NCBI GenBank assembly: GCA_019635775.1
Contig: JAHBYU010000003.1
Coordinates: 213,686 to 277,685 of the forward strand
Direction of reading: 5' to 3'
DNA length: 64,000 bases
Source of the DNA: Rhizobiaceae bacterium
GTDB lineage: Bacteria; Pseudomonadota; Alphaproteobacteria; Rhizobiales; Rhizobiaceae
A program made the position numbers and the translations under genes. Under the pieces are notes generated by a model. The model did no database searches, was not told the origin of the DNA, and saw nothing but the letters and a program-made list of their open reading frames with translations. Positions 47,858-57,342 of the stretch are shown in pieces. Every line of letters starts with the position of its first letter. Position 1 is the first letter of the stretch.

Positions 47858-50800
47858 ATGGCAGATAAGAACCAGCTCAAAGCAGCCGATCCGATTGACT
47901 TTGCGGATGACGATCCATTCGCGGAACTGACGCGCATCATGGGATTCGACCCTCGCCAGCCTGCAAGGCGTCCCGAGCCCGCGCCGGTGCAGCCGCTGTC
48001 CAAGCTGGAGCCGGTCGCCGGACCCGCGGAAGGGAAGCGGGCTGCGGCTGAGGAAGACTTCAGCCTCGACCTGGAGAAGGAGCTGCTCGGCGACTTCGAC
48101 TTCGAGGACAACCAGTTTTCGGAACCGGATCACGGCCCTTCCGCTCAGGCGCAAGAAGCCGATTTCGTGTATCAGGCCGAGCCGGCTGTCGACTTCGATT
48201 TCGGTGATGCCTTTGAAGCCGATTCGGTTGCCGACGCCAGTCAGGCATATGTTGCACAGTTGCCGTCCGAACCCGATCTTGATGCAGCCTTTGCGTCAGC
48301 GCTGCAGGACGGTGCGACAGACAGCGACGATGAACTGAACTTCGATCTTGGCTTGACGCACGAGGAAGTCCTTTCTCTCAACGCAGGCGAAGCCGCACCC
48401 GTTTCGTTGCCGGTGACGCCTCAGCAGGTCGCTTCGGACGACGCAGCGGGCGAAGTCGACCTCGACGCCGCGATGGCGGACATCGACATGAGCTTCCTCG
48501 ACGACCGCGCGCCTGAGCCCGCAGGCGCCGCTCCTCTCGCGCAGGTCGTGGCCGAAGAGCACTCACCCAGTATGCCGCCGGCCGAGGCCCCCGATTTCGA
48601 TCTCAACCTCTTCGACGATGCCGATTTCCGTCTTGCCGACGAAAGCGTACAATCCGAGCAGCCGCTCGCTGAAGCAGCCGCTTCGGAAGAACTTCCAGAG
48701 ATCGATCTCGGCGGCGTGGATTTCGGTGCATTGGAAGTCGACCGGCACGCCCCGCAAGAAGCGCAACCCGTTGCCGCTGCGGAGGATGAGTTCTCGCTTG
48801 GGCAGATCGATTTTGGTGCCGAGATCGACCAGCCGCAAGAAGAGCCTGAGCCGACTTACGGTTCGCACGTTGAAGCACATCACTCCGCATTTTCTTCTGC
48901 CGCGGAACAACTAGCCGTAGCAGCCGCCGAGCCGAACGTGCCTGCCGAGCCGACGCCGAGCGCGAAGACATTCGAATTCGCGGTGCCCCCCTATGTGCCG
49001 CGCAAGCTGCCGACTTCCCCGATGGATGTCGCGGCGGAGGAGTACCGTCTGCGTGAGGCTGCTGAAAAGCCTGCCGAGCCGCATTTCAACCTTGAGGACG
49101 AGCTCAACGCCTTGTTGGGCAACGTCAAGCCCGCACCGGCTCCGGTCGAGACTCAGCCTGTCTCGCATTCGCCGGCCGCGCCTCAGGCATCTTCTGAAGC
49201 ATCACCGTTCCTTGGAGAGCAGGCATACCGCACCACCGCTCACCGGGTGGCTCCTTCCCAGCCGGAGTTCGGCGCTCCCGAACAGAAGGGGTTCGAGGGT
49301 CCTGAGAATCCGGCTGATATTGACGACAATCTGAAATGGGAACTTGAAGACGCCTTCGCATCAGAAAGTCTGGTAGAGGATCGGCCGTTTGGTCCTAGAG
49401 ATGGCTATGATCCCGATCAGGACGTCTCTCTGGATGCAGGCGTCTATACGCCACCGGCTGAAGAATTCGAATCCCGATATGCGGGCGGCCACGAGGCCGA
49501 CGAAGACCTTTCGCCAATAAATTTCGACTCGGCCTTTGATGACCTCGCCGAAGAACCATATGCGCCTGCGACCCCGGTTCGCGACTTCGCCGCTGGAGCC
49601 GCTCTAGGTGCTGCGACAGCGCGTTTTGGCCATTCCTCGGGGCCCGCGTCATTCGGTTTTGGTTCGGCGGCTTCAGCCAGCCCAGCGTCGGGCAGCCGCG
49701 TTCCGGAGCGCTTCGCATCAAGCCGTGAATCGATGACGAGCGAGCAGCCGACCTTCAGCCCGCATCGCGATCCTGTCGTACGTGGCAATCCGATGGCCGA
49801 GGATCCGCTCGATATCATCACGCAGTTGGCGGAGAAGTATTCGCGCAAGGAACCGGAAGCAACCCCTGTTCGTGCCGGCCAGCCCTATGACCCCTTCTCG
49901 CAGGTGGCAGAAGACGACATCGACATCTCCGATGTCTTTATGGAGCATCCGGAGGTTGAGACAATCGAGGTGAATGACCAGGCGATCGCCCTGGCAGACG
50001 ATCTTGATATCCCCGAACTTCCTGAAGATGAGGACGTGCCGGTCGCTGCGGCCTACGACGATCTCGACTCCGAATTTTCGAGCCTCCTCAGCGACATGAA
50101 CTCTGATCCGTCAACTCATACGGCAGGCAACTATCAGGACCCGCTGGCGGGTGGGTTTAGCGCTCGTCCCTATGAGACGAGACCGGCAACGCCTCAGGCT
50201 TCCGCTCAAGCAGCCACCGCCCGGCCGGCCTACGACGAGATTGGACCCGATTCCTTCGCGCTGGATGCTGGTGATCTGCATGCCGGGCAGACATCGTCCG
50301 GGGCGCGTCCAGTCGTTGACGAATACGATTACGACCCCGACTTCGAGCAGGAAATCGCTCCGCAGTATTTTGCGGCCGAACAGCGGCAGAAACAGAAGCC
50401 GTGGCCTCGCGGGTTGCTTGTTGCCGGTATTGTCGGCGGCGTCGCTCTTGTCGGCGCGATTGGGGCGTTTGCTCTTTCCTTTGGCGGCAGCAGCGGTGCT
50501 GATACGCCCACGCTCGTCAAGGCGGACGAAGGGCCTGTCAAGGTAAGACCCGAAAATCCCGGCGGCACGACCGTGCCCAACCAGGATAACAAGGTCTACG
50601 ACACGGTGGCCGGACAGTCCAACGACGCCGCGCCGCAGCAGGAAACCCTCGTTACGACGGCTGAGGATCCTATCGACGTGGCTCCTCCTGCTGTCGAGGA
50701 CGAGGAGGGACTTTCGGCATCAGGCAAGAGCGAGGACAGGATCGAGCAGATCGTCCAGGAGGCCGAAGGCCAGTCGGACTCCGAGATTGCGGCGGTCGCT

Positions 50801-51358
50801 CCGCGCAAGGTTCGCACCATGGTTGTCAAGCCTGACGGCACATTGGTTCCGCGCGAAGATGAGCCCGAGTTGCCGCCTTCCGACGAACGGACGGACACGA
50901 TCGCCGCTGCGCCGGTCACGACGGCGACGGGTGCCGCTGCCGATTCAGCCACCCCGGATGAGGCCATGGCTGCAATTCCTGATGCCGGCGAGATCGCTTC
51001 GACGCCCGAAAGCGCCCCACTCGCTCCCTTGCGTCCTGCCGAGCAGCCGGTCGATGTGGTCGGCGAGGTCGCTCCGACCCAGGTTGCGGCTGCGACAACC
51101 GCTGCCGCCGCGGCTGGTGGCTGGGCGATGCAGATTGCCTCGCAGCCTAGCGAAGCAGCTGCACAATCGTCTTACAAGGATCTTGTGCAACGGTATGGAA
51201 GCGTTCTGCAGGGACGTGAGGTCAACATCGTGAAGGCCGAGATTGCCGGAAAGGGCACGTTCTGGCGCGTTCGCGTTCCGGCTCCGAGCCGCAACGAGGC
51301 AATCAGCCTTTGCGAATCCTACAAGTCCGCAGGCGGCAACTGCTTCGTCTCCCGCTGA
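47858..51358 (+). CDS. Large SPOR-domain membrane protein with long acidic N-terminal region
   Basis: Protein of 1166 residues between argS and nagZ, a position where Hyphomicrobiales usually carry a SPOR protein. Residues 1-848 are acidic, Ala/Pro/Glu/Asp-rich and probably disordered, with recurring short motifs of the D-F-D/F-G type (VDFDFGDAFEAD, FDLNLFDDADFRL, IDFGAEID). One transmembrane helix follows at about 850-872 (LLVAGIVGGVALVGAIGAFA), then a periplasmic linker and a C-terminal SPOR domain (about 1085-1166, GGWAMQIASQPSEAAAQSSY to GGNCFVSR). SPOR domains bind denuded septal peptidoglycan, so a cell-division or polar role is likely. The long tail faces the cytosol. Confidence 0.88.
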   Translation: MADKNQLKAADPIDFADDDPFAELTRIMGFDPRQPARRPEPAPVQPLSKLEPVAGPAEGKRAAAEEDFSLDLEKELLGDFDFEDNQFSEPDHGPSAQAQEADFVYQAEPAVDFDFGDAFEADSVADASQAYVAQLPSEPDLDAAFASALQDGATDSDDELNFDLGLTHEEVLSLNAGEAAPVSLPVTPQQVASDDAAGEVDLDAAMADIDMSFLDDRAPEPAGAAPLAQVVAEEHSPSMPPAEAPDFDLNLFDDADFRLADESVQSEQPLAEAAASEELPEIDLGGVDFGALEVDRHAPQEAQPVAAAEDEFSLGQIDFGAEIDQPQEEPEPTYGSHVEAHHSAFSSAAEQLAVAAAEPNVPAEPTPSAKTFEFAVPPYVPRKLPTSPMDVAAEEYRLREAAEKPAEPHFNLEDELNALLGNVKPAPAPVETQPVSHSPAAPQASSEASPFLGEQAYRTTAHRVAPSQPEFGAPEQKGFEGPENPADIDDNLKWELEDAFASESLVEDRPFGPRDGYDPDQDVSLDAGVYTPPAEEFESRYAGGHEADEDLSPINFDSAFDDLAEEPYAPATPVRDFAAGAALGAATARFGHSSGPASFGFGSAASASPASGSRVPERFASSRESMTSEQPTFSPHRDPVVRGNPMAEDPLDIITQLAEKYSRKEPEATPVRAGQPYDPFSQVAEDDIDISDVFMEHPEVETIEVNDQAIALADDLDIPELPEDEDVPVAAAYDDLDSEFSSLLSDMNSDPSTHTAGNYQDPLAGGFSARPYETRPATPQASAQAATARPAYDEIGPDSFALDAGDLHAGQTSSGARPVVDEYDYDPDFEQEIAPQYFAAEQRQKQKPWPRGLLVAGIVGGVALVGAIGAFALSFGGSSGADTPTLVKADEGPVKVRPENPGGTTVPNQDNKVYDTVAGQSNDAAPQQETLVTTAEDPIDVAPPAVEDEEGLSASGKSEDRIEQIVQEAEGQSDSEIAAVAPRKVRTMVVKPDGTLVPREDEPELPPSDERTDTIAAAPVTTATGAAADSATPDEAMAAIPDAGEIASTPESAPLAPLRPAEQPVDVVGEVAPTQVAAATTAAAAAGGWAMQIASQPSEAAAQSSYKDLVQRYGSVLQGREVNIVKAEIAGKGTFWRVRVPAPSRNEAISLCESYKSAGGNCFVSR

Positions 51359-51387
51359 AGCTGCGCCAACCGGAATACAGATTGAGC

Positions 51388-51414
51388 AGGCGCGCCCGTG
51401 TGGCGCGCCTTTTC
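51388..51414 (+). terminator. Rho-independent terminator after the SPOR gene
   Basis: AGGCGCGCC (51388-51396) pairs with GGCGCGCCT (51402-51410) with a CGTGT loop, followed by TTTT. It would separate the SPOR transcript from nagZ. Confidence 0.8.
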
Positions 51415-51482
51415 TGTCTGGTTCCGGGATTTGAAATGCTTTGATGGATGCAGCGGCGCCTTCTTCCGGATAAAATCACCAT

Positions 51483-52508
51483 ATGACCGAATCAAAAGCC
51501 ATGATCCTCGGCTGCCACGGAAAGTCGCTTAGCCGCGAGGAAGTGAGATTCTATCGTGGCGAAGCGCCGTGGGGCTTTATTCTTTTCGCCCGCAACATCA
51601 GCGAACCGGAACAGATCCGCGATCTGGTCGCCGAGATGCGCGATTGCGTAAACCGGCCGGACGCCCCTGTATTCATCGATCAGGAAGGTGGACGTGTGCA
51701 GCGTATCCGCCCTCCGCTTGCGCCGAATTATCCCGCTGGCGCGGCGCTCGGGGATATCTGGCAAAAGGACCACGAAGCCGGCGAGCGCGCTGCCTGGTTG
51801 CTGGCGAGACTCCACGCGTTCGATCTGGCTCGCTACGGTATCACGGCCGATTGTCTCCCTGTGCTCGACGTGCCGATCGAGGGGGCCAGTGACGTGATCG
51901 GCGCGCGCGCCTATGGCAAGAAGCCCGATGTGGTCACCGCCCTCGGTCGCGCCGCAGCCGAAGGGCTCATGGCCGGAGGGGTTCTTCCGGTCATGAAGCA
52001 CATGCCTGGCCACGGCCGGGCATTTTCCGACACGCATTTCGAATTGCCGACGGTCGATACAAGGCTCGATGACCTGCGCCGACATGACTTCGTGCCGTTC
52101 CGGGAACTCTCATGGCTGCCGATGGGCATGACCGCGCATGTCGTCTTCAGCGCCATCGACCCGGACAGTCCGGCAACAACCTCGGGGAAGGTGATCGAGG
52201 AGGTGATTCGCGAAGAGCTTGGCTTTGCCGGGCTTTTGATGAGCGACGACACCTCCATGAAGGCTCTTTCTGGGGATTTCCCGTCGAAAGCGGCCGCAAT
52301 CCTTGCGGCGGGCTGCGATATCGTCCTTCACTGCAATGGCGAGATGGAGGAAATGGCGGGCATTGCTTCGCGGACCAAGGGGCTTGAAGGAGCCTCGCTG
52401 GAGCGTGCAAACAGGGCCCTGTCCTTCATCAAGGAACAGGACGCCGCCGATGAGCCGGAAATCCGGGCCGAGTTTGCGACCTATTTCCGGGAGACGGCAG
52501 TAGCGTAG
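51483..52508 (+). CDS. nagZ: Beta-N-acetylhexosaminidase (GH3)
   Basis: Peptidoglycan-recycling glycosidase that removes GlcNAc from anhydro-muropeptides, 341 residues, cytosolic (no signal). The GH3 active site is visible in VMKHMPGHGRAFSDTHFELP, with the nucleophile Asp in LLMSDDTSMKALSG and substrate-binding QEGGRVQRIRPP. Its order SPOR-nagZ-scpA-scpB is conserved in the order. It follows a terminator, so it has its own promoter, which I could not assign. Confidence 0.95.
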   Translation: MTESKAMILGCHGKSLSREEVRFYRGEAPWGFILFARNISEPEQIRDLVAEMRDCVNRPDAPVFIDQEGGRVQRIRPPLAPNYPAGAALGDIWQKDHEAGERAAWLLARLHAFDLARYGITADCLPVLDVPIEGASDVIGARAYGKKPDVVTALGRAAAEGLMAGGVLPVMKHMPGHGRAFSDTHFELPTVDTRLDDLRRHDFVPFRELSWLPMGMTAHVVFSAIDPDSPATTSGKVIEEVIREELGFAGLLMSDDTSMKALSGDFPSKAAAILAAGCDIVLHCNGEMEEMAGIASRTKGLEGASLERANRALSFIKEQDAADEPEIRAEFATYFRETAVA

Positions 52509-52599
52509 GGCATGATCCCACACGATGAGCGGGCATGCGTAAACGACCGGTAATCTGGTGGCGCGTTTGGCGTCACGCTTCGCTATTGAGGAACTGACC

Positions 52600-53445
52600 T
52601 TGGCGGAAGCCGCGGAAAACAAGGCTGAAAAAGCCGCGCCGATGGATAGGCTCTGGGCTGAGAACGACGAATCGCGTGCCTCAGACGATCCGTCGCTTGT
52701 CGTCGACGTTGCGGGTTTCGAAGGGCCGCTTGATCTGTTGCTGCACCTCGCGCGCAATCAGAAGGTCGATCTCGCAAGGATTTCCGTTCTCGCGCTCGCC
52801 GAGCAGTATCTTCTCTTTGTCGAGACGGCGCGCAAGCTTCGGCTGGAAATCGCGGCGGATTATCTGGTGATGGCTGCGTGGCTCGCCTTCCTGAAATCCA
52901 AGCTTCTCATTCCAAAGCAGCCCGGCGATGAAGGCGAGAGCGGTGAGGAACTTGCCGCGGTCCTGCAGTTTCGCCTGAAACGCCTCGAGGCAATGCGCGA
53001 CGCGGCGGCGCGTCTTGTCAACCGAAACAGGCTTGGACGCGATGTCTTCGCGCGTGGCATGCCCGAACTGGTCATCATCGAAAAGCGCAACGAATGGTCG
53101 GCGACACTCTATGATCTGCTGACGGCCTATGCCTCGCAGCGCCAGCGGCAGGCGATCGACCGGGTGAGCATAGCGAAGCGGGGCGTATGGTCGCTCAAGG
53201 AAGCGCGCGAAATCCTGACCCGTATGGTCGGCGAACTTACCGACTGGACCGCGCTCGACCAGTTCCTGATCGAATATCTGGCGTCGCCGGAGGATCGCGC
53301 CACGGCGATAGCAAGCTCTTTTGCTGCGAGTCTGGAACTCATTCGCGAGGGCATGCTCGAAGCTCGCCAGGACAAGGCCTTTGCCCCGCTTTACCTGCGC
53401 GGTTTGGTGCAAAAGCCCAGAAAGCCCATCGAGGTGGTGTCATGA
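52600..53445 (+). CDS. scpA: Segregation and condensation protein A
   Basis: Kleisin subunit of the SMC-ScpAB complex, about 281 residues. FEGPLDLLLHLARNQKVDLA is the family signature near the N-terminus, followed by DYLVMAAWLAFLKSKLLIP; the C-terminal winged helix is last (LYLRGLVQKPRKPIEVVS). The TTG start has GAGGA 7 bases upstream. A GTG 14 codons earlier would add a short extra stretch without a good ribosome site. The stop overlaps the scpB ATG. Confidence 0.93.
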   Translation: MAEAAENKAEKAAPMDRLWAENDESRASDDPSLVVDVAGFEGPLDLLLHLARNQKVDLARISVLALAEQYLLFVETARKLRLEIAADYLVMAAWLAFLKSKLLIPKQPGDEGESGEELAAVLQFRLKRLEAMRDAAARLVNRNRLGRDVFARGMPELVIIEKRNEWSATLYDLLTAYASQRQRQAIDRVSIAKRGVWSLKEAREILTRMVGELTDWTALDQFLIEYLASPEDRATAIASSFAASLELIREGMLEARQDKAFAPLYLRGLVQKPRKPIEVVS

Positions 53446-54200
53446 CCGAAGACGGCAACGGCTCAGTCGTACCGTTTCCGCTCGCCGATGTTGAAGGTGA
53501 GTCTGTGGATGTCGTCGACACTCACGCGCACAATCCGGCAGAGCGCCTGCATATGGCCGAGGCCGTGCGCATGGCCGAAGCCATTGTCTTCGCCAGCGCC
53601 GAGCCGGTGAGCGAGAAACAGATCGGACAGAGACTGCCCGAAGGCATCGATGTGCCGGCAGTCATGGCCGAGTTGCAGCAGCTATATGAGCGGCGCGGGG
53701 TCAATCTCGTGCGCGTGGGCGACGCATGGGCGTTCAGGACCGCCGGCGACCTCGCCTTCCTCATGAGCCGCGATACCGTGCAGCAGAAGAAGCTTTCACG
53801 CGCGGCGCTGGAGGTGCTTGCCATCATCGCCTACCATCAGCCGGTGACGCGCGCGGAGATCGAGGACATCCGCGGGGTCGAAACCTCCAAGGGCACGATC
53901 GACACGCTCATGGAGACGAACTGGATCCGCATGCGAGGACGTCGTCGCACGCCCGGACGGCCCGTTACCTATGGCACGACAGAGAGTTTCCTCGACCATT
54001 TTGCGCTGGAGGAACTGCGTGACCTGCCGGGCATGGAGGAACTGAAGGGAGCCGGGTTGTTGTCGACGCGCATGCCCGCGAACTTTTCCATACCCGTTCC
54101 GCCAAGCGACCCTGACCTTCTCTCGGACGACGAGGATCCATTGACCGATGTCGATCTGGAAGAACTCGGCCTGTTGACACCCAAGGTGACTGATGATTGA
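53442..54200 (+). CDS. scpB: Segregation and condensation protein B
   Basis: Dimeric winged-helix partner of ScpA that binds its C-terminus; 252 residues. EAIVFASAEPVSEKQIGQRL at the start of the first winged helix and LEVLAIIAYHQPVTRAEIED in the second are diagnostic. A disordered acidic tail follows. ATGA overlap with scpA shows coupling. Confidence 0.95.
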   Translation: MTEDGNGSVVPFPLADVEGESVDVVDTHAHNPAERLHMAEAVRMAEAIVFASAEPVSEKQIGQRLPEGIDVPAVMAELQQLYERRGVNLVRVGDAWAFRTAGDLAFLMSRDTVQQKKLSRAALEVLAIIAYHQPVTRAEIEDIRGVETSKGTIDTLMETNWIRMRGRRRTPGRPVTYGTTESFLDHFALEELRDLPGMEELKGAGLLSTRMPANFSIPVPPSDPDLLSDDEDPLTDVDLEELGLLTPKVTDD

Positions 54201-54251
54201 TCCGCTGGCCAGCGGGGCTGGGATAGGCTCGGTTTCCCCTTGGAGTACGGC

Positions 54252-55373
54252 GTGACCGTTCAGCGTAGCCGATCCGAACCTTCTTCCTCGTCCAGTCGGG
54301 TTACAGCCGGCGTGACGTTTGCCGCTAGGTTGGCTTTCGAGCATATAAGCCATTCGTTCGACTCATCCAGGCAGATTCTCGCCGATGTTTCCTTCGCTGC
54401 GGAGCCCGGCGAGGTGCTGTGCCTGCTCGGCCCTTCCGGTTCGGGCAAGACGACGCTGCTGAGAATAGCCGCCGGAATAGAGCCGCAAGGCTCCGGCCGA
54501 GTGCTCCTCAATGACAGGGAAATTGCCGGGCCATCGGTATTCCTCCCGCCGGAACGTAGATCGATAGGCTTCGTCTTTCAGGATTATGCGCTGTTTCCGC
54601 ATCTCAGCATCCTCGATAACGTCCGCTTTGGGCTGACGGCACTGTCGAGCGACGAGGCAAGCCGGGAGGCGCACATCGCTCTCGCGCGTGTCGGCCTGGA
54701 GCGTCATGCCCGGTCTTTTCCCCATCTGCTATCCGGGGGCGAGCAACAGCGGGTCGCGCTTGCGCGGGCGCTCGCGCCGCGACCGAGCGTCCTTCTCATG
54801 GACGAACCCTTTTCGGGTCTTGATTCCCGCCTGAAGGACAGCGTACGGGCCGAAACGCTGGCGATCTTGCGCGAAAGCCGCGCAACAGCCATCGTCGTGA
54901 CGCATGACGCAGAGGAAGCGATGCGCCTAGGCGACAGGATAGCGCTTCTCAAATCCGGGCGCCTTGTGCAGGCAGGCCGTGCCGAGGACCTTTACCTGAA
55001 GCCGGCCACGCTCTTTGCGGCGGGCTTTTTTTCAGAGCTGAACCTTTTCGGCACACGGGTTTTGGGCGGCATGGCCGATACACCGATCGGGAAGGTCGAA
55101 GCGCCGGGCATCTCTGACGGCACTGCGGCGACGGTCGCCGTAAGGCTTTCGGGCTTTGAAGTCGGGAATGCTGAAGAGGGTTTCGAGGCGAGAATCCTGT
55201 CCCGGCGCTATCTTGGCGTTGTCGAACTCATCGAATTTGCGGTTTCCGGGGCCGAAAAGCCTGTTCGTGCACGCATTCGCTGCGGCGCTTTGTCTCCTGA
55301 TGCGAGAGATATCTGGCTTTCGCTGCGCAAGTCTGACGTACTTGTGTTTGAAACCGGCGACGAAAACGCATAG
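54252..55373 (+). CDS. Orphan ABC transporter ATP-binding protein (FbpC/PotA-like)
   Basis: ATPase of about 373 residues of the iron(III)/polyamine-type importer group. Walker A GPSGSGKTT, Q-loop VFQDYALFPHLS, signature LLSGGEQQRVALARAL, Walker B VLLMDEPFSGLD and H-loop IVVTHDAEEA are all intact. A C-terminal TOBE-like regulatory domain (about 250-373) follows. No permease or binding protein is nearby. GTG with GGAG 6 bases upstream is chosen; the first residues look unstructured, so a later start is possible. It lies between scpB and tatA. Confidence 0.88.
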   Translation: MTVQRSRSEPSSSSSRVTAGVTFAARLAFEHISHSFDSSRQILADVSFAAEPGEVLCLLGPSGSGKTTLLRIAAGIEPQGSGRVLLNDREIAGPSVFLPPERRSIGFVFQDYALFPHLSILDNVRFGLTALSSDEASREAHIALARVGLERHARSFPHLLSGGEQQRVALARALAPRPSVLLMDEPFSGLDSRLKDSVRAETLAILRESRATAIVVTHDAEEAMRLGDRIALLKSGRLVQAGRAEDLYLKPATLFAAGFFSELNLFGTRVLGGMADTPIGKVEAPGISDGTAATVAVRLSGFEVGNAEEGFEARILSRRYLGVVELIEFAVSGAEKPVRARIRCGALSPDARDIWLSLRKSDVLVFETGDENA

Positions 55374-55409
55374 ATCGTAGCCAGAGAAAAACATGGGAAG
55401 AGTATAACA

Positions 55410-55631
55410 ATGGGTTCGTTTTCAATCTGGCACTGGCTGATTGTGCTGGTCGTCGTGCTGCTGGTGTTCGGCCGCGGCAAGATTCCCGAGCTTATGGGCG
55501 ACATGGCCAAGGGCATCAAGAGCTTCAAGAAGGGCATGGCGGACGACGACACCGCCGATGATCCCAAGACTGTCGAGCACCGTGCGGACGAGGCTGTCAA
55601 CTCTGCCAAGGAAAAGGCCTCCAAAAGCTGA
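55410..55631 (+). CDS. tatA: Twin-arginine translocase protein TatA
   Basis: Pore-forming subunit of the Tat export system, 73 residues. [20 protein letters not shown] is the single transmembrane helix, followed by [19 protein letters not shown], the hinge and amphipathic helix. Acidic tail. GGGAAGAG precedes the ATG. It starts 36 bases after the ABC ATPase. Confidence 0.96.
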   Translation: MGSFSIWHWLIVLVVVLLVFGRGKIPELMGDMAKGIKSFKKGMADDDTADDPKTVEHRADEAVNSAKEKASKS

Positions 55632-55677
55632 CATTCCTTTCGGAGTGAGATGCTGGGCCTGAGCCGGGACGAGAGCC

Positions 55678-56292
55678 ATGTTTGATATCGGCTGGACCGA
55701 GATGCTGGTGATCGCGGTCGTCATGATCGTGGTCGTTGGACCAAAGGACCTGCCGAAGATGCTGCGCACCTTTGGCCGGACGACGGCGAAGCTGCGCAGC
55801 ATGGCGGGCGACTTCCAGAAGCAGTTCAACGATGCGCTCAAGGAGGCGGAACTCGACGACGTCAAGAAGTCCGTCGATTCGCTGAAGAGCCTCAATCCCG
55901 CGAACGAGATCAAGAAGCAGCTCAACCCGTTCGAAAAGGCGGCGGCCGATGTGCGCGCGGGACTGGATACGCTCAAGCCGAAGCCGGCCGAGGCCGCGCC
56001 GGCGGCCGTGCATACAGCCGAGCCCCTGAAGAACGGAGCCGCGGCAATGCCGGGCGAGGCGGGACCCGAGAAGCCAGCCGCGGCGACCCCTGCTGTTGCG
56101 CCCCCGCCTGCCGCGGGTGGCGCCATGGCTCAGCCCATCGCGGTCCCGGCAGGTGCCGGTCCCGAGGTCGCCAAACCCGCAAAACCCAAAAAATCGCAGA
56201 CCAGCAAGACCAAGGCTCCGGCAGTGGGCGACGAAGCGGCAAAGCCAAAAGCTGCGCCACGCAAGAAGAAGACTGAGGGCAGCGAAACGTGA
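55678..56292 (+). CDS. tatB: Twin-arginine translocase protein TatB
   Basis: Tat receptor-complex subunit of 204 residues. MFDIGWTEMLVIAVVMIVVV is the transmembrane helix with the conserved Glu, then GPKDLPKMLRTFGRTTAKLR. The tail is long, Pro/Ala/Lys-rich and probably disordered, as common in alphaproteobacteria. The stop overlaps the tatC GTG (GTGA), so the pair is coupled. Confidence 0.96.
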   Translation: MFDIGWTEMLVIAVVMIVVVGPKDLPKMLRTFGRTTAKLRSMAGDFQKQFNDALKEAELDDVKKSVDSLKSLNPANEIKKQLNPFEKAAADVRAGLDTLKPKPAEAAPAAVHTAEPLKNGAAAMPGEAGPEKPAAATPAVAPPPAAGGAMAQPIAVPAGAGPEVAKPAKPKKSQTSKTKAPAVGDEAAKPKAAPRKKKTEGSET

Positions 56293-57170
56293 GCACCAGC
56301 GACCAGGACGAGGTCGACAAGTCGTCGGCGCCGCTCATCGACCATCTCATCGAGTTGCGGCAACGGCTGATCTGGTCGATCGGTGGCTTCTTTGTCGCAT
56401 TCCTATTCTGTTTCTTTTTCGCCAAGCAGCTCTTCAACCTGCTGGTTGTGCCGTTCCAGTGGGCTGTTTCGTGGGCCGGTCTCGACGATCAAAAGGTCGA
56501 GCTTATCTATACCGCGCCACAGGAGTTTTTCTTCACACAGATCAAGCTTGCCATGTTCGGTGGCCTTGTCATCGCATTTCCTGTGATAGCCACGCAGATC
56601 TACAAGTTCATAGCACCCGGCCTTTACAAGAACGAGCGTGGCGCCTTCCTGCCGTTTCTCATCGCCTCTCCGCTCCTCTTTCTGACAGGCGCGGCGCTGG
56701 TCTATTTCTTCTTCACGCCGATGGTGATGTGGTTCTTCCTGGCCATGCAGCAGACTGGCGGGGACGGTGAGGTTCAGATTTCGCTTCTGCCGAAGGTCTC
56801 GGAATACCTCAGCCTCATCATGACGCTGATCTTCTCTTTCGGACTGGTGTTCCAGCTTCCCGTCGTGACGACGCTTATGGCGCGTGTTGGACTGCTTTCC
56901 TCGCAGGCGCTCGCCGACAAGCGGAAATGGGCGATCGTCATAGCCTTTGTCGTGGCGGCGGTGCTGACGCCACCGGACCCGGTAAGCCAGATAGGCCTGG
57001 CCGTCCCAACCATCATTCTCTACGAGGTGTCGATCTGGGCGGCTCGTGCGGTGGAGCGGAAGCGCGAGGCCGAGCGGCTTGCCCGTGAACGCGAACTGGC
57101 CGAGGAAGATGCGGCTGCCGCGAAGAAGGCGGAAGCCGACGCCGAAACGGAAAAGCCCGCTGCCGGCTAA
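56289..57170 (+). CDS. tatC: Twin-arginine translocase protein TatC
   Basis: Six-helix receptor subunit that recognises twin-arginine signal peptides; 293 residues. APLIDHLIELRQRLIWSIGG is the family N-terminus, FTLK-type loop is replaced by EFFFTQIKLAMFGGLVIAFP, and AFVVAAVLTPPDPVSQIGLA is the fifth helix region. The C-terminal tail is charged and Ala-rich. GTG start shares bases with the tatB stop. Unlike many relatives, serS does not follow; the next gene is a cyclase. Confidence 0.97.
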   Translation: MSTSDQDEVDKSSAPLIDHLIELRQRLIWSIGGFFVAFLFCFFFAKQLFNLLVVPFQWAVSWAGLDDQKVELIYTAPQEFFFTQIKLAMFGGLVIAFPVIATQIYKFIAPGLYKNERGAFLPFLIASPLLFLTGAALVYFFFTPMVMWFFLAMQQTGGDGEVQISLLPKVSEYLSLIMTLIFSFGLVFQLPVVTTLMARVGLLSSQALADKRKWAIVIAFVVAAVLTPPDPVSQIGLAVPTIILYEVSIWAARAVERKREAERLARERELAEEDAAAAKKAEADAETEKPAAG

Positions 57171-57342
57171 AGGTACCAGCGCGGTTTGCATGCGATAGGG
57201 TCTGGTGCGCAATATCCGGGCGCCTCTGGGGCGTCTGGTGCTTGTCGCCAAAAAGTGCACGAACCTTCTTCCGGTCCCCCATTGATGCCTGGCCCCGAGG
57301 CTGACAAGCTGGTGCCATGCAGAACCGTTCGGGAACTACGCG

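Noticed and set aside
48100-50300. Tandem DNA repeats in the SPOR gene
   Set aside because: Acidic motifs recur in the protein, but the DNA is not a regular tandem repeat; this is compositional bias.
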